The position numbers and the translations under genes are program-made. DNA of 43,253 bases. Source: Omphalotus guepiniiformis (taxonomy: Eukaryota; Basidiomycota; Agaricomycetes; Agaricales; Omphalotaceae). The notes beneath the pieces were generated by a model. The model did no database searches. It was not told where the DNA came from and saw only the letters and a list, made by a program, of their open reading frames with translations. Positions 1 to 11,905 of the stretch are shown in pieces. The first letter of the stretch is position 1. Each line of letters opens with the position of its first letter. Where the stretch lies: contig JAQOOI010000030.1 in NCBI GenBank assembly GCA_028554645.1, positions 1 through 43,253 on the forward strand, written 5' to 3'.

Positions 1-3000
1 AAAGCAGTGCGTCGTGAATAAGTGGTGGTACGCTTCTCTACGACGACAGTGGTGAAAATAAATAAATACGGCGGTCCGGCACAAACGGAGAGGCAGTCAT
101 ATTAAAAGAGGTGCTTGAGGATGCGATTTGAGGGATGATGTTGAGGTACCTGTCCATCCACTCACCGAACGGAGACTTTGAAAACCAAACAAAGAAATGA
201 AACTTGAACGCTGTTTATATTGGTGGCCGTGAAGTGGTGGGACGGAACCTTCTAGTCGCGACTGAGCGACGAAAAATTAAGAAGCAGGCGCAGATGGAGA
301 ACGAAGCGCTCGAATTGAAAAGAATTTATTGCCGCGAGTGACGCTATTGTGGAGAGGATGGCTGAGAATGCGACCGTATGCACTAGTTGATTGTAGCCCC
401 GCTGAGGTACAGAAGTTGCGGATGGCTATGTTTCAAGAAAACAACTACGGAATTGAGGATTACATAAAACTCAGAGAAAAACTGAACCAGAAGCTGAACG
501 TGGAACGGATTTATAGTTTACCGATTCGTGCACATTGTACAGAAGAGAATTAGTAGCACATTTGGTACATTTTAGACGAGTTTGGAAATGTAATCGCTCC
601 ACTCCACAACCATGTTTGTGGAAAACCGTGGGAGCTAGACAAACGCCTAGCAGGAGCTTTTGTCAGATGGATGACAACAAGCTTTGCAGAAATAGAAATT
701 ATGCCAACTCACGATGCCTTTGCACATAGCTTGACATAGAATAATGAGGTAACGTACATACTATATGAAGCTATAAATGATTGTACGCCGAAGCGTTCGG
801 TCGGGGCCCTCGTGGTTGACGTCGCAGAGTTACTTGTTGGATTTGTAGGTCAGATTTCCTGCCGAACACTTCCAGTTGTGGAACCGTAACATATTCCTGA
901 ACTGCAACTCGCGAACGAGAATCAAGGGGTGTTCCATGACGGGGCATGCAGTCAGGACCGACGATACCTGACAACGGAAACAACCCAGTGGAGAGAACAC
1001 AATGTGAACAGGGGATGGGTATTTGAGGGGAGCCTGCAGTTGGACACCGATAATAAGCTGACACCCACGCCCGCTGGCAATCGAAAACCCACTGGAGGGT
1101 GTGACAACACAGATGGAACCCGGATGGCACAGGTGGGGGACCGAGGGGGTGCAAACCGAGGGGGAACTCAGTTGGAACCCGACGATTCCCTGACGCGCGG
1201 AGCTGCAATGGAAATGCATCCTTGAAAACGCATAATGGAACAAGAGGTGGAAATGGATGGTGGGAACCCAGAGGTGGCAACTCAGTTGGCACCGTGACGA
1301 TTCCCTGCACACCGAGCTGTCAATGAAACAATGTCATACTTGAAAATACGCAAAATGGGGGGAATCAGGGTAGGAACATGAGGGGGAACTCAGTTGGAAC
1401 TGACATTCCCTGCCACCAGCACCCAAAGGGAAATCCGGACTGCTAGGTGAAATTGGCAATGGGAGAAAGTTATGGTGTGAGATTGTGAGATAAAATCCTT
1501 CATCGCGGAGAGGCACATCCACCTAGATACATTGTTAACTATCAGCAGATGAAGGACGAAGATCAATAGTGGAAATCTCCGCGCAAACCATCCGCATCTA
1601 TACAACCTCGGGGCTGAAAAACCTCAATTTGTCGCTCAGTCTTTGGCACTGCAATTGCGTGTTTTAACATGCCATGGAACCCAAACACTCATGCCAACCG
1701 GTTAGTCCCGAACTAAGTCGGTATCGGTTTGGTTGAAACACAGGCGGAATTGTGTTGAGTTTTTTGCAACAGTGGATAAGCGGCAGCGCGCCCTGAAAAG
1801 AAAAACACCTGGAACGAAACGGAATAGACCGAAATCACAATGACATCCTTACAAGTTTGAATAAGTGACAGGTGGCCACTGAAAAACCTGGAATGAATCG
1901 GAATGGATTGAAACTCAACATGAAATTTCCCCCCCCCCCCCTAAAACCCGGGAGACACAGCCAGTCTGTGAGGTAATTGAATACATACAGTAGCAGGGTG
2001 CGGCGACGAGCGTTTGGACTGAAACTGCTACAACATAGAGGTTACTCTCAAGCCGAACCACATAAGGGATAAATAAAACCTGAAGGAGAAAAGATTGAGA
2101 TTTTCCGTTGGCACAACATGACAAATACGCCCGATCTAGGCAGGAGGAAACACAAGTTGGCAGCCATAAACCATCCTGGTGTGTTGGGCCCCATTCGACC
2201 AATAAAAAGGGGCACGCTATTACTCCACGTCGCTATCCTTTCCTTCTCACGGTAGACTCCTCTGACGAACTGAGCCATTCTCGTCCTCACGTCCCTGGGT
2301 CCGACAGGGAATTACCGCTCCAGGAGATCGGGTCAGACCAACTAACGCTGTGGTCCGGAAAGGCTCGCTGCCCAAGACGTAGTTGTCAGAACTCGTTCAG
2401 ACCACGTCACGCGCCCAGCCAGCCCACGTACCTATGCAGTTTCGGACAACCCTGTCCTGCTCTTTTTGTTTCGTGGAACTCCAAAAACGACGATCAATGA
2501 AACCAAACCCTTCCTTCAGGAATCACCCGCAAACTCTCGATTCCCGATGCCTGTGCAACCTCCCTTGACTTGTTTGGTTTTTTATTGGTGTTTTCTTTCT
2601 CCAATGTCCATGAACCAACCTGCTGCTGCTGGCAAAGCATATGCCACCTGCCCTGGTGACGTTTCGTGAAAGAACCTTCTTCTTGTACAATCCTTGGTCC
2701 ACTGTGGGTCCCCCGGCGAGTTTCCTGTACGTGGTGACCAACCCCCGTAGAGGGCTTCCCACGTCCGTTTGCTTTTGATATATCACACCCACACTTGGGA
2801 GCCATTTTTCTGGAACTCGCCGTTGGTGATACACCTATGAAACTCGGCGTGTTTGATGTTCGAGAGTCTCTCGGCCACCATGCGAGGGTGCGTCAGAACT
2901 CAAGCTCGTCCTGAAGAATTTGACTCGGTCCCTCCTGGTTTCCAATAATCAATTCAGCCGTCATCACCGCAGAGTGGCTGGAACAATCACTTACGCTCCC

Positions 3001-5469
3001 AAATCGGCCATAGTCCTTCTGACTCAACATCCGTTTGGCAGTTACTATGTCCCAGATGAAGCCATCCACAGTATCGCGGCCCCTGACATTTTGGAAGCCA
3101 CTCCACCGTGCGCGAGACCTTCGATTTTCCGCTTTTTTCAGCGGGCGTCCCTGCCTTCGCTATTATCGTTCCGTCCGTGGTTCCGAGTTTTCCCCGTGCA
3201 GGTAGCTTATGCTCTAGACGTCAATCACCTCAGTCAGCAGCGAGTGGTTAGAGGTGACGGGGCGCACCGGTACGGGCGAGGCTGACAGATTTGGGTCCCA
3301 AAATGCCCTATAGCCTCTTGTGTAACAGTCAGCCCAACATGCCTGACAACCAAGCAGAAAGCAACCAAGGTTGCCCACCGGAAACTCGACCGTCGCAACC
3401 CTTGTCACCCCTCCATCCTTTTCTCAGATTGAGCCATTGTACATGCCCGCCTGGGGGGCTCAAGAACCGACCCTAGGGGGAACCCTGGCCTCATGTCGCC
3501 ACAGACTACCATCAGCTCTGAGACAGAGTCGCCCAAAGCATCGTTTGACATGCCGTTGGACTTTACTATACGTGTCTTCCAACCGTCAGCTATATGGACA
3601 GGGTCGGTTGATTATATTTCCATCGTAATCGCGGTCGGCCCCCAGGGGCCACCAACGAATGCGCTGCCGGTGGCGGTTGTAGTCTTTCCAATTGCTGGCA
3701 GATCTCACTAGGCTCTCGGGGGAGACCGGAGAAAGGGGCTTGATTTTCCCTCCGTGCATCGCTGGTGTATACTGCTCCTGACCGGTCTAGTTGTGCACGT
3801 TCACTTGTTAATCAAAATAGATTGTGGCCAGATAACAGTGTCGGCACGGTCGCCTGTAGTGCCATGGAGTGAGCGACCCAGGAAGCCCCTGCCTTTCGTG
3901 CAGCAATAACCTCGCCGGCTGCCGAGCACCGGGGAATTCCATCCATTCCTTGAAGCAGCACGCCTTCCATCAACGGGAGATCTGAAGGGGAGAAATAGCC
4001 TTTCCTCCTCAACATTCCTGTGACGGTCAATGCTAAAGGCGGGAGGAGCGTCTATCCCCCACATCCGGCATGATCAACTCTCTGGCGCATCGAGGACTTC
4101 CAAGTCGGTCCCCTCTACGCCGCGACACAGTTCCCGTGTGCTCGTCTAAGCATTTCTATCCACTTGTTCTTTGTTGCAGGCATCCCTATCTAGCTGCGCG
4201 TGCCGATGACCCTGCAGACCTTTCTGAACCTTTTTTTCGGCGCAAATGCTGGCCTCTGGAGACACACAATTAGCTCGTTGCAACCGCCCTAGCAACTAAC
4301 TCACTGAGCAATCCTCAATCTCCAACACCTTCCCCCTCAAAAACCTCACCCAACCGCCGGAAGCGGGAACTGTGTCCGCTGACATGCCAGTCAGTCCCAA
4401 GCACACACTGGTAAAATTCGGGCTTCATCACCCGTGATTGAACCTCCGCTAGGACGGCAATGTAGAACGCTTTTCAGTATTGGGTAGGATTCAGGGTCGT
4501 CTGCCAGTAGCTAGTCACAGATACTGTCACGTAGCACGTCGGATGTGCTCAAAGTAGCATAGACTAGAAATTGAACCCACTCGTAAATGTTGTGGTTTTC
4601 CTGTCAAATCTTGTCGACCGAATCCAGCACATGGCATTCCATTCCTCTAATCCTATCTTTTATGAATGTCGTAAGCAACGCCTGTAAGAAATTTGTTTCT
4701 CGTCTGGAAGTAGAATCGTTTCTTCGCGGTACTCCAGTTTCCTTTTGCAATTAGCAAACTCTGAATCTCTCCTCACCTCCCGCATTAAGCATCGCCTCTC
4801 ACAACTCCGTTGTAACCGACATCGGGAGGATGAGCCTCACTACATTCCGGCATGACTTTTGGCGAGGTATATCCAACGACAGAAACACCTGGATAAATTG
4901 CATCCTGCCCGCTGCCCGTGGTGCTCCAGTTGACGGATTGACCGGGCCCAGCAAATTGAGTTCGGTTATACCATACCAGCTCATCGGTTATTCGCCGAGG
5001 AAAGTGCCCAATGGAATCTTTGTATTGAGCGAGGAGAACAAATACATGGCACATATCTAGGTGGATTGCGCACGAGTAATTTGTGCGGCCAGTTATTGTA
5101 AACCGCAACAATAATTCGTCTGATGGGCCAGATGCGGAAACCAACTTGCTTCATGCGCTCGCACAACGTGGGCAGAGTAGGGGGGTGCAAGATTACTGTT
5201 CATAGGCTGAGCGGGGGAATGATCTGGCACGGGAAACCCCTTGTCAAACATTCGAGGAGTTCCAAAGCCTTCAGTCCAGTGCGAGATCGCTATTGGACGA
5301 AATCTAGAGAGAGAGAATTTATCGGCTTCGGGCCTCGTTCGGGAACGACGGGTGAAAGGAGAACGCAACACCTCTCTCCGCCTGCGCTGGGGGGGAGGCA
5401 ACTATCCAAACGGTGGAGATGGACGAAGTATGATGGTTCACAAATATGAAACACGTTGATAGATCCTGT
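1..5469. other. Region without a recognisable gene
   Basis: I find no convincing gene here on either strand. Open frames are short, switch strand often and do not join through plausible introns. The stretch holds the degenerate repeat at 1160-1415 and a C homopolymer near 1927-1941. The minus strand from about 5450 downward may contain further decayed sequence of the KDZ element that begins at 6951, but I could not match it to the family with any certainty. Confidence 0.5.
1160..1415. repeat. Degenerate tandem repeat, about 115 bp, three partial copies
   Basis: The phrase GGAACTCAGTTGGAAC followed by ACGATTCCCTG recurs in altered form near 1160, 1275 and 1385. The second copy reads GCAACTCAGTTGGCACC and the third lacks part of the spacer. 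Copies one and two also share an A-rich stretch ending in CTTGAAAA.CGCA. The copies are diverged enough to suggest an old duplication. Confidence 0.5.
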
Positions 5470-6951
5470 CGATATCCATTATCCCTTTGAACTTAAGCCT
5501 ATTTTGCTTTTCCATCGCCTTGATAAAACCACAGTTAGCCTTCTCCTGAACCAGTCCTTGTGAGTGCTGGCTACCCAAATTCATCGGCCTCACATACCTC
5601 AGGACCTCGCCGTGGACCTGTTACACGGTCCATCTCCGCACCAGCCGTCGTCACCCCCTGATTTCCGGCCTTCTGTAGCTGTGGAACCTCTGCAAGGTAC
5701 GCATTTTCTCGCGCAGCACTAGGGAAAACCGATCGCCCTTGGGTAAAGCGAGATGTCTGTCGGATCATGGTTCTTACTATAGTGGTTGGCCTGAAAATTG
5801 CCATCTAGGGTGCGCCGGCAGGCATGTAGGTGGCTAAGAACTCATCAGCACCACTCCTGCCACCCGACATTAACGTGGCCTGCGTACCGAAGTTCCACTG
5901 GCACACCAGCCCACCCTGGCTCCAAATTCACCCCTTCTTCCGGACATGTGGGACAATAGACGACCATGTTGCCTACCGGGCGGCGGGGAAAGTAGACATC
6001 AATTCCATGACCTTGCCCCAACCATTTATTGGCTCGCAGGTAGCTCCAGATGCGTGACACCAAACAGGAATTTTGCATAAAATTCCTGTATGACTCCAAG
6101 TCAGCCACGTAAAAAACAAAAGAGAGTATGCACTCAACGGGAATCTCCTGGGGGTATGAGTGGTTTGTGAGCCCTGCCAGTGCTTTGTGCAGTAATCAGT
6201 ATGCGGTGGCCTTCGAACACTCGCACAGCACCTGAAACTCTCGTAGAGCACGCAACGTGAAAGCTGTTCCTGCGGTCAGTTGAATGAACCCGGGAATAGA
6301 TTGGCTTCGAACAATTGCTCCCACTTTCGCGGTGGGCCGGCACACCCACAGAACTTGACCTTTTGTACCGTGTACCCCATTGGTATCGACAACGGTCAGG
6401 AGCAGGCTTTGATGGGCCGCCAAGGGACAGGGATCCCCCCCATGACCTAAATGAACGGCCCAGGTCTCGTCCAAACGAGACAAATCATATCTGGTGAAGA
6501 AGGTGTTCCTCCTGGTCCCCAGAATTCGGCCCAATGGAAGGGGTTATGCTTGTGGGCCTGAAGGAAGCACCCTTTACAGAGCGGTCTCAACTGAAAGCAA
6601 TCCCTGCAGCGAGTGGTGCGCTCTCCTACACCGCAGTCGCACGCAGTGCCGATCCTAGGGTCTGCGGCCTTCTGCATGTACATGCACAAAATGAGCAGAA
6701 AATGAACTCCATATTGCTCCAAAAGTGTTGCTCTCTATGCACGCAATTCGTTAGCTGTTCCTTCACGACAATGACGACGTCAATTCACCCTTGTCTTGCC
6801 CTCTGTCTGGCCTTCGTTTTTCACTGGCCTTCCTCTCGCCACTCTCAGGACCAGGCGTCTTAGACGACGTACTGGGAGTTGGTAGCACGTAACGCATCAC
6901 CATGGCTTTCTCAAGCTCACTCTGTGAGACCTGTCCGCGTCCTCGACCCAT
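5470..6951 (-). pseudogene. KDZ-type transposase relic with CxC2 cysteine cluster
   Basis: This is a decayed transposase of the Kyakuja-Dileera-Zisupton class. A possible start ATG lies at 6951 (MGRGRGQ...). Next comes a cysteine cluster (CDCGVGERTTRCRDC, then LCKGC, then H and NPFH) typical of the CxC2 domain that precedes KDZ transposases. Further blocks follow in family order: HLGHGGDPCP, LLLTVVDTNGVH, TAFTLRAL, NKWLGQGHGID, YCPTCPEEGVN, LDGNFQANHYSKNHDPTDI and IKAMEKQNRLKFKG. Visible lesions are a frameshift between the NPFH block and the LGHGG block near 6530, an in-frame TGA just after the KATAY block (about 6195), and a frame change before LDGNF near 5805. The C-terminal half is not recognisable, so the element is almost certainly inactive. 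The family match is from memory of conserved blocks. Confidence 0.8.
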
Positions 6952-8807
6952 CGTAGTACCCAATGTTGAGTCTGTGGGGTGTTACCGTGTCGGTCGATGG
7001 TAGTTTTCTCCCAAGTGGAAAGATGAACCAGCCCGTACGATTCTCGAATCTTTCCCATAATGAGCAGGTTCGTCCGCCCCGCCAGAAAGAATGCGCTTCA
7101 TCTAGATCTTCGCGGCTCATAGTTCTTTGCCGGACTCATGAGTCGCTTATGTAGCCCCGGGTACAGTGCTGTGCTGTGTCAAAATCCTGAAGGAGAGTGT
7201 CAAGCAGTTGCAAGAAAAACGCGAAGAGACGGGTGCAGTCGGTTGCACCTGATCCGCCCTGACGACGGATCGATTTACCGGTCTGATCTGGAGAATTGTC
7301 CGGCTGCTCGTGGTCTGAGCGTGGGAAGTTGGAAGTCTGGGTACTAAGTATGTAGTAATGTACCTTCATCTTTCTCGGAGTTTTTCGTCGGAGTCAACGA
7401 CTAAGCTCCTTTCCACTAAATTTCGCTGAGTCATTCTTACACATGCATAGATAACACTCGAATTTCTTGGAGACTTAGCAGGAACATCTCCTTGCCGTGA
7501 AATGTCTTTATTTTAACATATTTATAAGTTATCGGCAGCATGTCCTAAGTATCAACGTTCCTAAGTGGCCGAGGTGGTGCCTTGGAAGGAATACAAAATA
7601 TACTCATTGTTTGAGTGCAAGCAAGTCTCCAGAAGATGCAATAAGTTACAGCATATCAACGGCTGAACCACGTAGAGGATCGATTCACCTTTGAATGCAG
7701 CAGCACGTCATCGTTAATCAGAAGACTTTCAAAGGTAAGGATTCTGCCATCGCTACTACACCGTGTTTGAGTATTGGGCTCACGATCCAACAGCGGTGGA
7801 AAGACTCACAATACTCCGCAACAAGGTTTTCCACTGAGCTCTGTGGGGGTAGGGAGTCGAGCAAACACCCGGAAACGCAACAAAGCTATTCATAGTTCGT
7901 TCAAAAAAGGCATCCGGTAACGGATGTGGATGCGATCGAGGGCTTTAGCCAGGCGCAATTCCTCCACTGCTAGACAAAAGTCCACCCCGGAAGCGTCCAA
8001 AGTGCCAGGAGGCCTGTGGTCGATGCCTTCGAGGTTGACTAGCTGTGTGCTATTTGACGACAGGACCCGCCCATCGTACGTTGAGTGAAATAACAGCAAC
8101 AAAGAACTGCTCGCAGAGGAAAATTTTGTTCGGGAAATCTTCGTTTGGTGTCAATTATGAAGTCCTAAGAAAGGGTTGGTCAGGATCCAAATTCAAGATT
8201 AGTAGGGTGTTTACCGCAGTTATGCCTAGAGTGCACAAATGAGAGAGTTCAGTCCGGTCAAGAGCGCCTGTGACAACAGCCACGACAAATTTTTTCGCTT
8301 TTTTTCGCGACGTTCACGGACGTGTCCCTCGAAGGAGTCGGAAGACATCACTGTGGGCGGCTATTGGGGCGAACCAGCATAGTAGCGGCTCCTATGTATG
8401 CAAACAATGTATATGAATAGTTTGCGGTGCCGGCGGTCATTTGGCCTGGACCGAACCCCTGAACCGTCTATTGAGATTGAATCGAGGAAGAGAGAGTCAG
8501 AGAGGGGACGTACCTGGGACGTACCAGTATAATTGGGGTTATGGTGCGAACCTGAAAGTACCGACATACACCGAATCAATACGGAGCATCATTGTAAAAC
8601 CATCAGTCCAGGCGAGATAGTGGCACATGGACCGGAATAAAGACGAACCGCTCTCAAGGCTCCAAGTCTGACCTAGTCTGACCCAAGGAAGACGTTTGAC
8701 AACAAATGCTGATGGGGTTATAAATGAGCCAAAAAAAAAAAACCTGAGCTAATAACTGGCTAATACAGTCCTCAAGCTAATACATTTGATACTGATATTC
8801 AAGTTCT
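6952..8807. other. Region without a recognisable gene
   Basis: Both strands carry only short open frames with no family resemblance, and I see no chain of splice sites joining them. There is an A-run near 8731-8742. The stretch lies upstream of the KDZ relic, so it may include that element's 5' flank, but no terminal inverted repeat could be picked out by eye. Confidence 0.4.
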
Positions 8808-9600
8808 CTATTGTCTCGTGCGCCCCGAAGTTCGTTCAACCCGGCGTGCACAGCCCAGTGTATACACTCCTCGAACCAGCGCACCACATCTGTCATGGTC
8901 TTCAAGATTGTCGTCACTTCGCGCCATGTCTCTGCAGGATGGACCCATTGATTCAACTTTCGTAGCAGCTCTCGAAACCTTCATTTGAAGTCGGAGTAAT
9001 GTATTGATGGGGTCTGATGAGATACTGCAGCACAAGACGTTTGCGATTTTCAGGATGTACTGAGCACCTGTCAATCAGCGCTTGAACAGAGCGATCGAGA
9101 TGTACAGCAGGGTTGTCTTCGATTTTTGAGTCCCATCGTGGATTGGACGCATCGTATATAGCTGAGCTTTTGCTTGATCAAGCGGCTGCGGATTAAAGCG
9201 TTGAGGCTAATCGGAGAGTGGCGTTTGGAGGGAGGTATGTACAGACCTAGGATCAGCACCTCGCGTCTCAATCCAGTTTTTACGTTTTTCTGTACGCCTA
9301 TAAGATATATTATCGGCCCTTGAAGTACTTGAATCGATACAAGACTCACAATCTTTGTGCCTCGAGTGCATCATTCAAGGTCTTCTGCCGCACGTCTTTC
9401 CCGCCTGTGGGCATTGATAGCCTCGCGGTTCCTGAAATTGAAAACAAAGAGCAGTGAGCAAAAACATTCAGAGGCAAGGAAATTATTCACGCTAGCGTAG
9501 TGTTTTTGGGAGTACGACCGTTGCGCTTCACGTTTTCTGAGCTGCTGTAGTATATAGTTTACGTCGCGGCATTCAGAATTTAGTCTGAGAAGATGAGAGT
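8808..9600 (-). pseudogene. Broken gene with basic, coiled N-terminal part
   Basis: Reading right to left, a coding-like stretch near 9580-9510 contains LRKREAQR. A possible phase-2 intron follows (acceptor TTTCAG near 9432), then a basic segment NREAINAHRRERRAAEDLE that ends in TGA near 9373. Further down, two protein-like blocks appear in different frames: ALIDRCSVHPENRKRLVLQY (about 9095-9030) and NQWVHPAETWREV...MTDVVRWFEE (about 8955-8815). A frame change is needed between them near 8985, and the middle part (9370-9100) has no clear frame. The alternating K/R/E segment resembles the basic leader of some large agaricomycete families. I do not recognise the product. It could also be two unrelated fragments. 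Confidence 0.4.
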
Positions 9601-10466
9601 CGGAGCCAAGTGTTACAAGCGAACTCAAGTGCGTAAATAGACCGTACATTGGTGGTCTGAGATTTTGCTCAGCAATACTGTTTGCATGCACCTTCTTCCA
9701 ACTTGAGATAATACATGAGAAATATGTTACCAGCACTTCTGTGTAGTTTGACGTAGGATCGGTCTGAGAAGATGAGGTCCGAGCCAAGTGTTACAAGCAA
9801 ACTCAAGTGCGTGTATAGACTGTACATTGGTGGTCTGAGATTTTGCTCAGCAATACTGTTTGCACGCACCTCCTTCAAACTTGAAATAATACATGAGCAA
9901 TATGTTACCAGCACTTCTGTGTAGTTTGACGTATATCGGTCTGAGAAGATGAGGTCCGAGCCAAGTGTTACAAGCAAAACTCAAGTGCGTGTATAGACTG
10001 TACATTGGTGGTTTGAGATTTTGCTCAGCAATACTGTTTGCACGCACCTTCTTCAAACTTGAGATAATACATGAGAAATATGTTACCAGAACTTCTGTGT
10101 AGTTTGACGTAGATCGGTCTGAGAAGATGAGGTCCGAGCCAAGTGTTACAAGCAAACTCAAGTGCGTGTATAGACTGGTACATTGGTGGTCTGAGATTTT
10201 GCTCAGCAATACTGTTTGCACGCACCTCCTTCAAACTTGAAATAATACATGAGCAATATGTTACCAGCACTTCTGTGTAGTTTGACGTAGATCGGTCTGA
10301 GAAGATGAGGTCCGAGCCAAGTGTTTACAAGCAAACTCAAGTGCGTAAATAAACTGTACATTGGTGGTCTGAGATTTTGCTCAGCAATACTGTTTGCACG
10401 CACCTTCTTCCAACTTGGGATCATAACATGAGAAATATATTACCAGCACTTCTGTGTAGCATGAGC
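9560..10466. repeat. Satellite-like tandem array, about 178 bp per unit, 5 copies
   Basis: The block GGTCTGAGAAGATGAGGTCC recurs at 9761, 9938, 10116 and 10294, with a diverged copy (AGTCTGAGAAGATGAGAGTC) at 9582, giving spacings of 177-179 bp. Each unit also carries CATTGGTGGTCTGAGATTTTG and TAATACATGAG(A/C)AATATGTTACC. Copies differ by a few substitutions and 1-nt indels. The unit length is not a multiple of three, so the similar minus-strand peptide in each copy falls in a shifted frame and ends quickly. I therefore treat the overlapping minus-strand open frames as a by-product of the repeat. Confidence 0.9.
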
Positions 10467-10689
10467 TATCGTTGACAAGTGATTTCTCAAGAACAATCCC
10501 GAAAGCGCGGGGCCTCTTTGGCAATCGTGGAACATAGGCTGGAACAACTGATACATTCATTGCGCATTAAATGTAATGTATAAATTCCCAATACATTCAT
10601 TGATATACATCAAGGTTTTAGCATACTATGTCCAAGGTCTGTAAGTGTAGATAAAAGTCCTAACCCCAATGACCAAACGTTGTTGCTTC

Positions 10690-11905
10690 CTAAACCTGTC
10701 CTCTTTGAACCTCCTGTTCACTCATTGCAGCCAGACGATCCTCCTGTAACTGAAATCCATTGTCAACCCAACGGAACAGCCCACCCGGCATATACTGGGT
10801 AAAGGAATAGCGACGCTCGTTCTTCCGGATGCGGGTGTTGGAGTGGCGACAAACGCCGGATGGTAATGGCGACCACGGTCCCAGGTGGAAACTCAATAAC
10901 CTTCCTGGCGTCCCAGAGAATGATATGGCCCCCGTGCGTTGGGTCGTAGTCGCCTAGTGCCCAGATAAAGCACAGGCCGAAGGGTAGATTGCCATGATCA
11001 ATGTGGGGTATGGTTTCAGTTAGCGGGCCAAAGTTGAATGTGGCGGTAGGAAATACACTGTTGTGGAAGATGCGGACAAGACTTTCGTCATGTTCCAAGA
11101 AGGTGCGTAAGATACGTCTGATTAGTAATCATAGAGGTGGGGGGCCCAACTCTTGAACACCCCAGTCGCAAATCCGGAAAGGCGTTTGAACGCCCAGTGT
11201 TCCACCAGCCCCCGAAGGACCTTAGTGTTCCGCTTATTGTGAATAAGATTCCCTGGGCGCTACAACTGAGTGAGTATTGGGAATTAGATGGTGGGGTGAC
11301 ACTCACAACTTGCCCTCCTCCAAAAGAGATCCCAGTTGACAATGCAGGAAATTTGCCCCTGCGATGGCCTTGTTGCTCCGCATTGAAGCTGCAAACAAGC
11401 GCGCAAGCGCTCTAAGTTTCATCAGCAGCAGCCTTGGTGCATTCCTGCCATTTAGGGTCTGCAGGCGCATCCACAGCAAACGGCAAAAACCCGACCTTCA
11501 GAGTCGGCAAATGGGGTGGAAGCACTGACGTGGAACATAGTCAGTGCACACCTAAAGATCAATCTGGAAATTACACACTCTGGGTTATACCGCACAAGCT
11601 CGAATTTGAACTTTGATTTGGGACCAACAACTTCATGCAGCCCGTACGCCCGGTCTGGAGTGCCAGAAGGGCGATCCTTCTTTTCCTTTAGCCCGACGTA
11701 CGCGGTCGAAGTGACCGGTGCATCACTGAACAGACTGAACGAGTTGTGTATGGGTTTGTGACGCAGTGTTATGGCGATTCTCAATGGGGGGGCGAGGTTT
11801 GATATCGTCCGCGCGTTTGGTAGGGGCTGCTTGACGTTTACGATCCCTATTCTGCTTGCTGGACTCTTTAGAGCGTTTGAGTCGACGGGCGCGGGTTTTT
11901 AGATA
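10690..11905 (-). pseudogene. 2OG-Fe(II) dioxygenase-like pseudogene (TET/JBP-like?)
   Basis: The minus strand encodes the conserved blocks of a large agaricomycete family in order. A basic leader (RRLKRSKESSKQNRDRKR, about 11885-11830) is followed by YGLHEVVGPKSKFKFEL, DSEGRVFAVC, DPKWQ, RRGKFPALSTGISFGGGQ, RPGNL, RLSGFATGVFKSWAPHLY and NSVFPTATFNFGP. Then come an HxD-like motif in IPHIDHGNLPFG, LGDYDPTHGGHIILWD, IEFPPGT, CRHSN and RRYSFTQYMPGGLFRWV. HID, GGH and the later RHSN are candidate iron and 2-oxoglutarate ligands. An intron (GTGAGT...TTGTAG) separates GGGQV from RPGNL. Lesions: frame changes after FAVC, after HLYDY (about 11128) and after FPPGTVVAI (about 10863), plus an in-frame TAG before the RRGKF block. 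Family membership is firm in my view; assignment to TET/JBP oxygenases is inference. Confidence 0.75.

Noticed and set aside
771..1310. Minus-strand frames of 160 and 179 codons
   Set aside because: They overlap in two frames across degenerate repeats, with repeated peptide scraps and no splice partners.
2494..2834. Two minus-strand frames of 103 codons
   Set aside because: They overlap in different frames with no recognisable motif. I could not connect either to a neighbouring exon.
4785..5450. C-terminal continuation of the KDZ relic
   Set aside because: Open minus-strand frames exist, but I could not match any block to the family, so the relic is not extended into this part.
9669..10424. 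Series of overlapping minus-strand frames of 73-124 codons
   Set aside because: They are copies of one repeat-encoded peptide, broken at every unit by the 178-bp period.
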